Part shown: in pieces, positions 48,348 through 62,800 of the stretch
Position numbering within the stretch: position 1 is the first letter of the stretch
Layout: the number at the start of each line of letters is the position of its first letter
Assembly: GCF_964204865.1 (NCBI RefSeq)
Contig: NC_135252.1
Coordinates: forward strand, 9,693,383-9,757,382
From: Styela clava
Taxonomy: Eukaryota; Chordata; Ascidiacea; Stolidobranchia; Styelidae
Direction: 5' to 3'
DNA: 64,000 bases
Notes under the pieces: model-generated
Told to the model about the DNA's origin: nothing
Seen by the model: only the letters and a program-made list of their open reading frames with translations
The model's database searches: none
Made by a program: the position numbers and the translations under genes

Positions 48348-48606
48348 GGAGAGCTACGCTTAAACAGCGCCACCTAGGATGGCGTCATAGCACACACAAA
48401 AAAACGAATCCCATGTAGCTCACTGGAATATTTGAAATAAATGAATGTAATAGCCTTCTAGCGAAAAATTGAATCTTTAAGCACTGAAAATTTCAAAGAG
48501 ATTGGTCCAGAAATCGAAGAGAAAACTTTTTAAAAAGAACCAGAAGAAGAAGAGTACCAGCATAAAATGCAAAACGATCGTTATGTCCACTGACGTGTCC
48601 AATAAT
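48348..48606. mobile_element. Partial copy of the long-inverted-repeat family
   Basis: Starting GGAGAGCTACGCTTAAA, it includes AATAGCCTTCTAGCGAAAAA, CAAAGAGATTGGTCCAG and AACGATCGTTATGTCCACT, which match the left arm of the element at 21239. The right arm is absent. Confidence 0.6.
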
Positions 48607-48649
48607 AACAATATAGTTCAAGCGAAGATATTCCATTTATGCCATTGCG

Positions 48650-48960
48650 AGGATCCTGGGAAATGCATGGGTAATTGGTCGAAGGCACGAGACGCATCGC
48701 ACTAACCCTTACTGGCGCGCTTGCAATCCGCACCTTTCTTACACTGTACTGGTTCGAGTTCCATATTTTCCGATCCCATATTTTTGTATGGCTTGGCACC
48801 AAAGTCACAACTTGCGTTGCAACTCTGTCTCCCTTCACCATCATATTTATTTATCTGAAACGAATAACTATTATTTTCGTATCCGACATGTACTGGTAAC
48901 CGAACAAAAACCTGGAGTCGCCATATAATTAAGCTTACTCACTTTCCTCAAACTGGAATA
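48650..48960 (+). repeat. Decayed SINE copy
   Basis: GCATGGGTAATTGGTCGAAG at one side, then GTAACCGAACAAAAACCTGG, CGCCATATAATTAAGC and TCACTTTCCTC match the SINE body at 25627-25960 with changes and an insertion. Confidence 0.5.
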
Positions 48961-49897
48961 AATATGAGAAATCCAATATAATACGTTATTAAGCTGATAA
49001 ATAACGTGAATTCATTTGCAAAATATACACAGATATTTAAAATCATAGACAATCTTGGCCTGAAGTTATGATTTTAGCGCAATTCATTCGGTTTTGCAAC
49101 AACCCACTTATGCTCCTTTCACAGTTCACATATTACGTGACAAAGCGTCATAGGAAATCCCCAGGTTTCGCTTACTGGTTAACCTTTAGCGATGCACCAA
49201 GATGTAATCACTAAACGAAATAATCGCGGATGGTGATGAACGGGTCAAGCTATAAGAAACCAGCAACTAACAGGTACAGTAGGTTATATTTGGATAGACT
49301 AAATTGCTCGTGACCTGCCGCTTTGCAATCTGTTCGATTCTGCGCTTAGTTTGATTATAATAGGGCTATTATCAGTATTATTGATGGAGTTGTCTATTTG
49401 ATCTATGCTAAACGTTAATACTGTAAAAGCCCTACATGCTCACCGATACATGTGTCAGTGTGCTGGTGTGTGAGCGAACTGTTTTACAGTTCCGGTTTCT
49501 GGGTTTAGTGCAGAAGTCAGAAACTAGCAGACTGGACTATGCAGCTTGTAACTAGGGCCTATACTGCTATAAGTATAAATTGGGGAAACTGGCAAAACCT
49601 TTATAAAGGTTTAATACGGTACATGCGCCAGACAAAACAAGATTTTTTCCAAAATTTATATTACTCAAGATTATGTAAGTACAGAAGTTCCAAACAATAG
49701 TATTAGTGGTATAGATTAGTTATCGTATACTGGTATATAAGCTGTGCCAAATTGATCTTGACCTTCCGGGTCTCATGTCAGCATGTAGTTTCGTACCTAA
49801 CGTACTTCTGATCAATTTTTTGGCATGTCAATCCTAACCCCCACGTGACTACGCCATCATAAAATTACGTCACAACAACGTCACAATCACATCATAG

Positions 49898-50243
49898 AGC
49901 TTGCCAAATACTTGTTCAATCACCGGGAATGGCATCGGCGCGGACGATAAAGAACTGACTAACGTCAGCGATCTCTTTTCTATCTGCCTATCGGGATCAT
50001 TGCGACGAGAAAAGGAGAGAAATAGCTGTTCGCATTCTGGTTCTCGTCTGCGCGTCTTGGATGACAGTTCGTATAGTTCAAAGGATCTAGTACGATCTAT
50101 CCCAACCTTCCTGCCTTCTGGTAGACTACCTACTGACAGACTGAACAGACACTTTTTTCCAAGAACTTACATTCGACATTTTGATGGAACTGATTCTAAG
50201 AATAGCTCCCACATTCAGACATTAAAATACATCATTTATAACA
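49898..50243 (+). CDS. Exon-like ORF of unknown identity
   Basis: An open frame of about 115 codons lies between an acceptor-like CATCATAG and a strong donor (ATAACA|GTGAGTG). Its composition is richer in GC and Arg/Ser/Leu than the surroundings (RSIPTFLPSGRLPTDRLNRH, FFPRTYIRHFDGTD), which suggests a real exon. The donor leaves phase 1. Splicing to the segment just before the ATG at 50837 would run into a stop, so it is probably not coding sequence of the next gene. I do not recognise it and found no partner exon. Confidence 0.35.
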
Positions 50244-50836
50244 GTGAGTGCAAACCCATTTTTACGAAATAATCTGAGCCTCTATAGACTTGCACTATGT
50301 AATAAACTGAAAGGAAGCGCAATCAAAAATCGTCACCATTGGATTATTTTTCTGTCTGACTGTAGCAGACAATTTATGTAATTAATATTTTTATGTATCT
50401 CTGCTAACGTTTTACAGTTATATATAATAATGAGATCATCTTGCATGTCATCACATGTTTGTATTGGGTGGTAACCAACTCAGATGACCGTGAATGGTCG
50501 TATCGTTACCACCCAGTTATCTACCAAAAACTTTTGATTCACTTATTTAAAATAAAAATAAAATAAGTTATTTTAATATTATTTATATATTATTTGTTTT
50601 CTGGTTGACGAAATAACAAATTGACTCTCTATGTAGCCTATATTCAAAATTCCTGAAGCAATCTTCTTTTGCTTTAATAATATGAATAATATATACTTTT
50701 ATATTAATAAGTTTCATTTTTGCAGATATAGTTTTAAGAGTGTGATAAATAATTCCGATCATTATTGAAAAAAAATAAATTTATTTAAAAAGGTTTTGAC
50801 TTCATCAGGAATGTGGAACAATATTATTGAGCACTG

Positions 50837-53800
50837 ATGGCACAAGCCCAGACTGAGGGTAAAAACATTGAAAAAACTCAAGCATCTGAAGAATTTAGTC
50901 TGTTACAAGCCAGTAAGTTTCGATGCTTTCGCAAATTTTTTTAAATTGAGATTGGATTGTTTTTTAAAAATGGTACTCAGAGATGTGAAACAGAGAGCTG
51001 TATCACGATGAAGGTAATCGAGTCATTTTGTATAAGTTTATTGTATATCCTATGTATGAAGAACAGATGTTTTTCTCAATTGTGGACTCGAACCTACAAC
51101 CTTTTTTATGTGAGAAGATCACAACCTAACCACTGCGACATGAAGATCACAACTGTTCCAAGGTTGAATCATACAACACATTCTTAACATTTTTTTCAAG
51201 TTGAGCAGTATTCAAACTTGAGCAGATTTGCCATTACCCTTAGTTTGTCATATCATGAATAGCTCTCCCATTTCAAATGGTTGCAAATACAACGCATTAC
51301 TTCATTTCTGAGGGATGCTCCGATGAATAGTTGTACATAGTACAGCTAGCTTCTGCTCTGTTGTTGCTTATATACTCATTTTGCAGTTGCTTGCATTAGG
51401 TCAGTTGTACCACGTACAAAACCTCCTTTTGGTTTGGGGAACAACAGCACAAGAAACGCACTATGGGATTATTTTATGTGGCACTATATCCATTTTCAGA
51501 CTTTCGTGTAAAGATTCAACGTATTAATTGCGTGCAAAATCGCAGAAGAATTTTTGTCATCTATCGTCAGAGCTGAAAGGCTTCAATCATCTCCACCATT
51601 GAATTATCGTAAAACTTGGATGAATACACTTTGTGGTCAAAGCTAGCCGCTATCACGAACTGCCTAACCTAGTCTTCAAATTATTAATTAGCCTTTAAAC
51701 TCAAGATTATGGCGATCAACCAACAAATACATCAGGTAGCAATAGTAACGCCCGTATGATGTACAAAGGCACTATCGGGATATCTCGAAACGCACATACC
51801 ACTCTTGCCAAACGCTCCCTTCGTTGTCGATTTCTCAATGGAGATGCATTGTGGACTTCAAGCGTTCCCAAGGTCGGGACTCGTTTTAGGTGGGCAGGAG
51901 CGGGCGAGGGCGATTTCTAAACAGAAGGACTGCTAACTCTAAATACCTGTTCAGCGAATGCCGAATGCATTCGGTATGGAATATTTTAGCTGCAGGTTGA
52001 GTAGGCTACCGCTGCATTAGGTTCTACTATAGGTTATTTTGAAGTTCCATTTGCTTGTATATGATCCTGATCTTCAATTTTTTAGAACTTGTATTTCACC
52101 ACAAACACATGTGGTTTAAACAGTTAATCAGTTAATATGTTTAACAAAATTTCTTCACATAACCAATCTAGACCAAATTTAAACTATTTTTTCGCAAATA
52201 GAATAGCCTATGGTATATTTCAATCTTCTTCTGCAGACCAATCTATACTAATTGAAGAAGACACAAACACCTTTTAATTAAAAATGTGTTAAAATTCACT
52301 AATTCCCTACTACAAAGCCATTATATTTAGTTGTGAACTTGGTATTATTTCCTGTAATGATTTTATTTTTTACAACAGGCAATCCGGACAGCATTTTGCA
52401 AAATAGCTCATGGCCGAAACAAGATGATATTCCATCATATACAAGTACTGTCGATTCAACAAGGTATAAATCTCATTATGTAGAATGAATAAATCTAGAC
52501 GAGCTGCTCAACCAAGGCTGGCTTGCAGATGGATGTATAATAGTGAATTTTCTTCTATTGGCAGAATTAATTTATAATATCACAACCCAAGCAAACTTCA
52601 AAAATCTTCTTGCTCTCAATAATGCCTCGCCCTCATGATATCATTGGAGACTGCGTTATTAGGCATTAAAAACTCTATTCCATCCAGACATTTAATATGA
52701 CGTATTTGTGTTTTAATGTTATTTCAAATTGAACTCAGATTAACTCATTAAACATTTCCCAGCAATAGCTTCAAGGTATTAGAGATATTGCTGTTGATTA
52801 AAAAACAGGAAGTTTCTGTTTGTGGCTCAACTTGCGAAATGTGTTTCATATTTGGTGTAATCATTGGACTGTCCAGGGTGATCTCCCAAAATTACTAGAA
52901 AATTTTTCTGTATTGTGAAATTTTTTCTTAAACTTCCATAATCTGTGGCCCCCTTTTCAACACTTGTTGTCCCTGCTCTTCTATAAAATAAGTAAGAGAA
53001 TACGTGCTTTATTGTGAAAAGGTTTAACAAATCTCAGTCAATTTACCTTAATTTTTAATGTAATCATTGTAAATGATACATGCTTTTGCCAAAGGCTGAG
53101 TTTTAATAACTCTGGAAGAAGCAATGATTGGATGACTTATGCTGATTTCCATAAGGATTGAAATATTTTTATTTGGTCATGTCGCTTTATCATAAACATG
53201 TCATGCAATAAACAAACAAAAAATTAGGATTTAAAAAAAAACGACGCTTGAATATATTTCCTCCATTCCATTGTCGAAAACTATAAAATCATTTTTATCT
53301 TAACTTAGCCCATATTTTAAAATTCAAACTCAACACTTGGCATTAAATTAGGCATCATAGCAATCCAATTTACATATAGCTTCAATAGACTGTCGATTGT
53401 CGTCATTTGATGAATATGTGCTTCGTACATTGGCCTCAGGGAATTTTATTCAGGACAATATCCATCCTAATTATTGTAGGATTATTTAATAATACAGTTT
53501 GAGACTGATGATGCAAAAAATAGAATATATTTTCAGACACAAATTTTAAATTTGATTTATATGGGGCCATAAGAATTGATGAAATAAGTATGAAGAATGA
53601 AATAAATAAGCATACAAGCTCACCAGAGGTCGCATTTGAGCTTGTTTCTTCTTTTTATCCAAATTTTTCAGACATTTCTACTAAAGACAACCGATATATG
53701 GTGTTTATTTAACATCAGTTGAATTGAAATTTGAAATTGATATGTGCATTGAAATATTATAAAAATTTCGTAACTACTGTATGTTAGATACACTGGGAAT

Positions 53801-56800
53801 AATATTTTTAAAAAGCAATGATGTTTTCTGTTTTCTTCGTATAGCCCAAGGCCTACGATTACATATTAGGTTAAAATTCAATGTTTGTAATACATAAAAT
53901 TTGCATATAACAACAAAAGGGGAAGAAACACTCAAGACTGCGTGTGTATTCCCAAAAGTGTTTAAATAGAAAATAAATCAATATAAATAAAATAAACCTC
54001 TCCACATATTATGAAGTGGAATTACCTCGAAAGGGTATATCATATAAATTTCAAACATATCAAATTTTTACACCTGCCATCTCGTAATTGAATATTTTGT
54101 AGGATAATGATATCATTCGGTTTATGGGACAGAAGCAATTGGATAAATTGCTGCTAAATTTAGGACAGAATATATTCGTGGAGGGATTACAACAATATTT
54201 GTGTTGTATTGGTACTAAAAAAACTGTTGATGATCTCAATACCAGAAAATAACACTATATGTTACTATTATTATAGAATTTACAAAATAAGTGAAAGCAA
54301 ATGAATTCATTGTACAAAAAAGCAAATCCTAAAGATAGTTTTATTTCCTCAGAATGGCAATAATGATTAGATTGTAAAGTAATTAAGTTAAGTGATTAAT
54401 GGTCTTTTATTACTTTTTCTACAGTTAGGTTCATGTTTAACGGCTCGGTTTACTAAAAATTCCCTTTTTACATTTCCGTTATCATAGTAGAATATAGATA
54501 TCTCGTGGAATATTCAATGCATTACATACAAAAATTATTGTAATTAGATATCAGTACTAGGCCTGCTTGCACTAGGCTTTCCTCAGAGCGAAAGGCATGT
54601 TTGAGTATCTTATACAAAATGCCTTCCAGCTGCCTGGTTTGAATTGTTCATTGTGAATTTTTCAAATTCATACCTAATGCTTGAAATATTTTAATATGAC
54701 TTGGATTTTGTTGTCATGAAGTTAAAGTAAACAGTTCTTACATTGCAATTTAGTATTATTTTAATTCTAGCTTCTAAATTTGTTTTTTATTCCCACATTA
54801 GTTTCAATTACCATGGTGATTTTCTGATGAAATAATCCATATTTTGCTGAATGGGCAATTTTTTCAAAAAACTGGCTGTAATAGATTAACAAAATTAATG
54901 AATCCCCACTTTCATTTATTATATATCTCCGATTTTCTGCTGTGATATAATATTTAGTACTATTTGAGGGTTGGTTTTTATTGTCTTCTAATCTCACGTT
55001 TATAGTGATATTTTAATGAAACAAAACATTGCAATTATGTATGCAAAAGAAGTGCTGATGTTATCGCAAAGGTTTATGATACATGAAAATTTGATCAAAT
55101 TTGATCATTTTAAGGTAAATTGAACTAGCGATTAACACACACTAGGCTAAATTTGAACCTTTTGTTACTGCTGGGCTTCGACCTATCTTGAAATATATTA
55201 TGTTTACCAACAATAGATTCTAGGTAATGTTTTTGTCGTCATCACATTTTTGCGTTATCGAATTTGCATATTCTGTGAATTATATAAGACTTCAAATTTT
55301 ATGTTTTTCTGATTAGGCCATCCTTCGCTGACGAAAATTGGGATAGTAACCAAATTTTCGCATCGCATCACGCTCTTCTGACTGCATATGCAAGAGTTAC
55401 AAAGAAACTATCAGACGCAGAAGAACGAAATAAACAATTTCAAATGCAGAATAGTGTTCGATCACAAGATAATGTAAGTTTTTTGTCCTTTTTTTTCATT
55501 ATGGTATATGTATTACTTAAAAAATATTGTAGAATGGATTTAGATATCAAATCCTAATAATTGTGCCAAGTAATACAAATCGTATTCAGCATTTTATGTT
55601 CAAAACTACGGTATAGATATGTAAAAGTCTTCTTGGATGTAAAATTTTATGCTCTGAATTTTTGTGATCAAAATGAATCTGGTTAATAAGTGGTTGTTTC
55701 AGTTATATGATTTTTTACATTGGATCACTAACTACATCTTTACTAATGCCCATGGGTGCATTTAAATGGGATGTGATGAATCTCAGTCTGTCACAAATTC
55801 GATTTAAAATAGATTTGTGTGGTTGCTAAATTAATTCTAGATCGTTAACTAGTAGGCTATGTACAATGGAAAATATGATCATCAAATATACGTCATAGTT
55901 CTTCATTTGGAACTGGAAATTACTGCCACTCGGAAAGATATTTATAAATTAAACTTCTCTTTGTGTGAACATTACAGAGAAACATTGTGGCATGGTTGTA
56001 CCGCTAATCCGTAAACTTTCATACTGGAAACCGTTCTTGACCCAATGACACACCAATATTTTCATAGAGTATGGCACTTAGGATGATGATTTTTCTTCTA
56101 GCTAATTTCAAATAGAAATTTCCGAAATTTTTCATAAAGTACATGATTGATGCTTTTATACTCTTTTTTTGCTTCTGAATCCTCCTTGTCTTATTTTGTA
56201 TATTGATTGCTGAGAAGCTGAATTTGCATAAACTTTGTTCTCCATTTTACTCATAGTTTCGAAGTGCCAACATGTCTGGAGCTTCTCAAACAAACTCCCA
56301 AACAAATTTTGCAATGCCACCGGACATTGAGGCAAGTGTCAACCAAGCATGGGAAGCATATAATGAAAAATGTAAAGAATGCCAACAACTTCGAGAGGAA
56401 TTAGAAAGAGTTAAACAACAAAGTGAAAATTCAGATGTAATTATTTTTATTACTAATTATTCATATTGTATTACATGTATTTTATCTTGCCAAATCAATT
56501 TGTGGAATCACAATTTATTTAGGTCAGAGGCATTCTTAGTATCAAATTTTTTTTATCAAATAAGCAGTTTAAACAGAAAAATTATCTCATTTTGTGATAA
56601 AAACAATTATAAACAGATGACCTTGTTGACACTTCATGCTTCTGTCTCCATAAACACATATTGATCTGTCTGTATATTTTTGTTTAAACTGAATATTTTT
56701 AATATATGCAAGGAAAGTATATTATTGATATTAATTAGAAATGGTGATTTTTTTATATCATGAAATAATTTGGTCGATTCTTTTTCACGAACAAAAATGG

Positions 56801-59800
56801 GAACCAAAATATTTTTGCTAAGTTGTAGATATATGTAACTCAATACACAAGACATCTTGAACATTATAAAATTTGCAACGTTTCATTTCATTAGTTGTAT
56901 TTATTGATCAGTGAAGATTTTAAATGAATCTATATTATGTGTAAATATGGTTACCAAATTTTTTAAAAAGGAATACCGGCAATTCGTGAAATTTTAGAAT
57001 GAAATGTTAAGGCGTAAGAGGGTTTAGACAAATACAATATGTTGTTATGAAAACTACCAAGCTTTTAGTACACATACTATGACACTATATTTCTAACTGA
57101 CCGAAACTCAACAAGAATATGTGGCAATATTTCATTGCCATTTCCTGATTTGATTTTATCTCTTCATGATCGGCTGTAAATTTGTCGTGCTGTTCCAGGA
57201 ACTTGTGATTGTGGAACAGCGATATCATTTCAAATGGTTGATATTTTTACTTACAGTTTTTTTTATCAATTTTCTTGATTTTTATCTGAAAATATGTCCA
57301 ATTTTGTCGTAAATTTATCATAGTAGTAATTTTTGTCATGTTTACAGCATTTCAGCCGAATACATAATCTTCAAGAAGATGTACTTCGAGAGAAAGCAAA
57401 ACAAGATGATGTTGTTCGAAAACTTGAAAAAACTAAAATGGAAGCAGGTAATCTTGAGAAAAAGGAAATCATGGCCCGTGAGGAACTTGAAAAAGAAAGG
57501 GTAAGTTAAGAAAATTCCTGAAAACACCACACATGTAAAAAAAAATAGCTAGCAAATATTTTATCATTTACATCTGTAAGATAGGTTGCTGACTTTTACC
57601 CTTTTTTTTCTTAATTGCAACAGGAATATCAAAGATCTTTGATTCAAAGTGCAGAGAAGAAACACAAAGAAATGGAGCAAAGAATAGCAGAGTTAGAAGC
57701 TAATGTAAAAAATGAAGTAAGAATATTGTTAACTGTGTATACTTTCATTCAGTGATATCTGTTATAGGAATATCATGAATAGCAGATTTGAGTAACAAAT
57801 GATTGAGCAGCTTCAAAACATGATTTTTTCATACAACGTATTTATACAAGGATCTACATGAGTCACTTATATGCAATTAGGTACTTTATTTTGCAAGAAC
57901 TGGAATCTTTCTGATTTGGCATTGCCTTACCTACCCAATTTATTACACCCTGAGTGAGGTGGTGGGTTACGATTTGGACTCGAGACTTCAACCTGTGATG
58001 TCATTATAGTTTAGTTTAACGCTTTAAGCCACTAGGCCACCATATTCGATGAATGTTAAGAGAATTTGTCACATTGTGATTGATGGTTTGATATATAAAT
58101 TTTTTTATCACAATTTTTGCATTTTTTTTTATTCTTGACTGTAATATTCTTCTATAATTTAGAAAAACCTGACAACTGATTTAAGAAAACGAGAAAAGGA
58201 TTATCAAACAGCAATCGAAGATGAATTCAACAATAAAAAAGAAGCATTTGTTTTGAAAATTCGAGAATTGGAAGAAGATAATATAAGATTGAAAGTAAAT
58301 ATTCCAACTTATCACACACAGGTTGATGTGTCCCATAATTTCCTCAAATCCTCTTTTTTATATGCTTTTTATATCCCATGAATCATGTATATACTTAAAT
58401 CTGTTAATTTCCTAAATAGAATTCTCTCAATTATTCGGCCCACAGAATTCGTACAGGATCTTTTTATGGCTGTTTTAAACAGTTACTGTTTATCATATTA
58501 CTATATGAAATAAACCAAGCAGTTAGTAGGTAATTCAAGTTATCTGAGTATTTATATGGATGGATAGACGATTCGAGTTTTTTTGCTGGGTTAGACACCC
58601 TAAGTTTGAGTTCAGTCGGCATAGTGGTCAACACAGGAATTATTATGGTTTAAAAAAATTGCGTAGGCTATGTTGAACTGGAACTGGTATTATCCATTAA
58701 CATTTGGAACATCATAAATTTGAGTCACAGCAGATTGATGTAAAATATTAGGTATTAAAAAAAATTACAGAATAATGATTTAATATTCAAATTATTATCC
58801 AACGATCCAATCCAATTATTATCTGAAAACAACTCGTCAGCATTCAATTTAACTAAACACTGATAAGATGTTTTATACAATTTTTTGAAATTGTCTATTT
58901 TGCAAATTCCAATATGCAATATCCCACTTTGGTATATAACCCTATTGACTATATTATATATCTTAATAGGAGGAAGTGTCTCTGTTGGTATCAATGCGTT
59001 CACCATCGTACAATGGACCAACAACATCAAACATGAACGTTAATGGACCTGTTGGTACAATGTTAAATAGTGGTCCATCGGATCAGGACAAGTTAGTATT
59101 ATTTAAATACTCACTGAAATGCAATTTTTACGTTTCTTTTATATTATGTTTATACAAAGTGTATTTTCAGTACAATGAAACAACGAGCTACTAACTATGA
59201 ACATTTCCTAAGCCTCTGCACAAGCAGTCGCGTGGCTGACAACTTCAAACATTAACATAAATTTGCACTTTGGAAATACTTGCTCCATTAATTTTCATTC
59301 TCACTCCAGTCACTGATAATGACATAACATATTAATATTATTATTTCCAGTTTTACATCCGAATACCTCAGGCACTGTTTATGAAACTTTAAATCTGATT
59401 TGAATCAAAAACATTGAAGTTGAGTTAACTTATAAAGCAGTCACTTATAATGGTTCAACATTGCTTTAGTCATCGCTTGCCGTTATGAGCTGGTGGGCAT
59501 GGGGTTTGATCTTGAACATGCAATATCTATCTAACACCTAGTGAGATTGAATATGCTAACCACATGGCCATTACACCCACTTTTATTATTAGTTATATTT
59601 AGTCGTTTTCGTAATACAGTGTAATACTTATTATTTGCAGTGGGTACTCATTTGGATATACTCTAGGAGTGTGGGAATTTGTTTTTTGTATTAGTTTGCT
59701 CGGAGACCATTGGAAACTAATTATAATTCTATATGTAAATATGAATAGTATATAATCGAAATTTGGTTATATGTTTTAATACAGTTGTTCTCAACCTGTG

Positions 59801-62800
59801 GTACGCGGAAGATGTTCAAGGGGTACGCGAGCAGCTTCGAATTGTTGCAACCATTCCCTTCTGAGTTGGCTAAAATATGCTGATAACGCTTTTTATCTTC
59901 CATACTTTATGTATTCGCAGAGTGAATGTTTCCCCGGTGATCAATTTCCGTGTTTAATAATCATAACCAATCAGCAAAAATCAACAATAACTTAACAATA
60001 GTAATTTCTGCAGCCGTTCAGACACTTCTGTTCTGACAGATATTCAAGTATGGTTGTAAAGTATGCTTTGCCTCGTTTTTGAAGTTTTGCTGTTATTTGT
60101 CATTGTCAGTTTTCATTTTGAAATAGTAACGTAGAAGAATTTTTCTGTGGTCGAGGGTCGAAGGAACATCCTATGAACCAGTCGAGTCCTCAGAGATCGC
60201 CCTCATCTGCTATTATCCACTAACAAATTGAGATGGGTATGTTTTCGTCCGTCTTGCGATTGAGGTTACAAAAGATCTAATGCCACATCTTAAAATACTC
60301 CCATATCGCATGTCTTGTGCCATTATTCCCCATTTACAAAAGGGTCTTTTTCGGTGGTATGCGGCCAGAGTAAAAAACAGTAAAGTGTTACGCGGTCAGT
60401 AAATGGTTGAGAACCACTGTTTTAATACAATTGGACCATCTATGGATTTCATGATCTGTATTTAAATTAGCATTTGTTTTTCACGTGTTCCATTCATTTT
60501 TGTTCAGATTTAGGATTCACGGTTAAAAGTTGGATATCTTTTTCATCCTTGTTTAACCTGTGTTCGCCGAATATGAAATTACAGATAAAAACTAATTAGT
60601 TACCTAATGAGCTTTGGCTTAGTGGGTAAAGCATTAGACTTAACTGTGTTGGCGTCACAGGTTACACTCAGCTCCAAATCCCATGGTCACCACTTCATGC
60701 AGGGTGTCATAAATTAAGTAGGCAATGCCGAACTGGTAATAAAACTGGTTCTTGAAAAAATAGTGAATTCTTACATATTATCAGTGAATGCTTTTACAGG
60801 GCCTTGTTCAGAGTGGAACGTGCAAATACAAATTAGCTCAAATAGAGCTATTTTGCAATACAATTTCAATCAAAAAACCTGAATTTGATTTTACAAATTC
60901 ATCTCATGCTATTCTTTGCTGTTTCACGATTTTAAAATGCTTCGCGAAGTCTTGAAAATCAATTTTTCAACTGGTTCAGTCGCTCAGACTCTTGTTAAAC
61001 TAAAATCAATGACCTTGAAAATGAAGTTCATATTTCTCAGATGTTGTTGAACTTGAGTGTAAGTGAATTCAAATTTCAATCCACAGCCTCTGAAGCTAAA
61101 TTACATTATTTTTCAGCAATAACCAAGATGCATTGATTCTTTGTTCCGATGTTCAAATAATACGAGGAGAGTTGAATGATTTAAAAACAAGAGCTGCTGA
61201 GCAGTCTCATATATTATCAGCTTTATTCCAGAATCCTAAATTTTTGAAAATACTTCGCTCTGTTGATCATATGCAAAATAATCCAGGTAAAACTAATTCG
61301 TGTATTTTGTATTTTTATCTCAGATGTATCGTAGCCAATTACGTTACCTTTTTAAATTCTCCATTAATTAAAACTCATGACTTTCAATTTTGAATATTCA
61401 TGATTTTTATATATTAAACTATTAAACTCAATGCCTCATAGTCCTCCGATATCCATTCAAATTATTTGCTCTATGGAATGTCAATATTGATATTCTAGTT
61501 TGCAAATGCCGTAGAGCAGAAAATAAAAAGTGATTTCTGATATATGCAAATGCATATTTAATAAAGAATATCTGTTAGCGGTTTTAGGCTGTTTTGAGTT
61601 TGTTATCAATTCTTTTTCTTTTGTTAAGTGTGTAGCAAGCAAACTAGGTATATATCTGCCTCATCCTTGGATATGAATATTATTGAAGACTTTTGGATGT
61701 CATTTTTTGTCTTGTAATCAATGCCAATATGAGAGTGATTAAACTTACCAAACTCGATTATTTAAGTTAATACAGTAATTTTATGGCCTGTTGGTAAACT
61801 TGGCCTAAATGAAGTTGTTTTCTAAATTTCACATGTTTTAAGGGCATTCAATTCTGAACTGTGGCAAAACATGTTGATAATGTATTTCCATGGAAACCAT
61901 GCTCTTATTGAAATGAATAATTATATGAATCTCAATCTGAAATGCTTCATCTCCTTATTCTAAGAAACATCGTTTATAAAGTGTTGCAAAATATCTTTGC
62001 TTATCCCATTCTTCAGTTTTTGAAGTCAAACTACATCTTTTGCCTCTCACTTTCATTTTCTGGTGATATTGTCGATTTTATACCCCTAAAGATCATAACA
62101 TAGCACAAAAGTACTTAATTGTTATCAATATGCATACATGAGTTGTCAGTAGTGACTCGGCGGTGTAGCACATCGTGCTTAGCGTTACAAATTCGGTCAC
62201 CACCACACCTCAGATTACCCTGCGTGGGTTCACCGAAGTTTACGAGGGGCCGTGGTTTGCCATGTGATTAAGCCGTCTTGTTGCCTTTCCTCTTCTCCTG
62301 TCCTAATTCGCTCATATGGGGGCATCATCCCTTGAAGCCACCAATTTGGATGTTATTTAAGATCAACACTTTTCTCTACAGTTTATTCATATCATCTTTG
62401 TCATTATACCTGTCCAATTCTAACAAATTTTCTTATTTCAAGAAAACGTACAAACCCCATCAAATGCTAGAAATGGCCCCTCAGGTGTTCCAGTGCAATG
62501 CAGTGAAGAGTTATCTAATAAACGAAAGAAGACTACTTCACCGAAAAACGGAAATGCATTCTTAACTCATCAGAAGGTGAGATTTCAGAGTATTGACCTT
62601 TGAAGATTTTTAAGTATGTACATTTGTACAGTAGATTATAAATGACATTAATGTGGATGTCTTGTTTTTTTGGGATGTCAATACCGGTAATAGATTTTTC
62701 TACCTAATATGCCCTTTTATCATCTACTGTTGGGCTTCAACTCAGACATTTTAACCCTACGAGTTTATTCTTTAATTCTTTGTTTCTTATGCTGTACTAT

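Noticed and set aside
56437..56664. Continuation of the adaptor-like ORF past exon 4
   Set aside because: The frame stays open for about 76 codons after the GTAATT donor but loses its coiled-coil character and becomes Phe/Ile/Asn-rich. The next exon joins in phase 0 at 57348.
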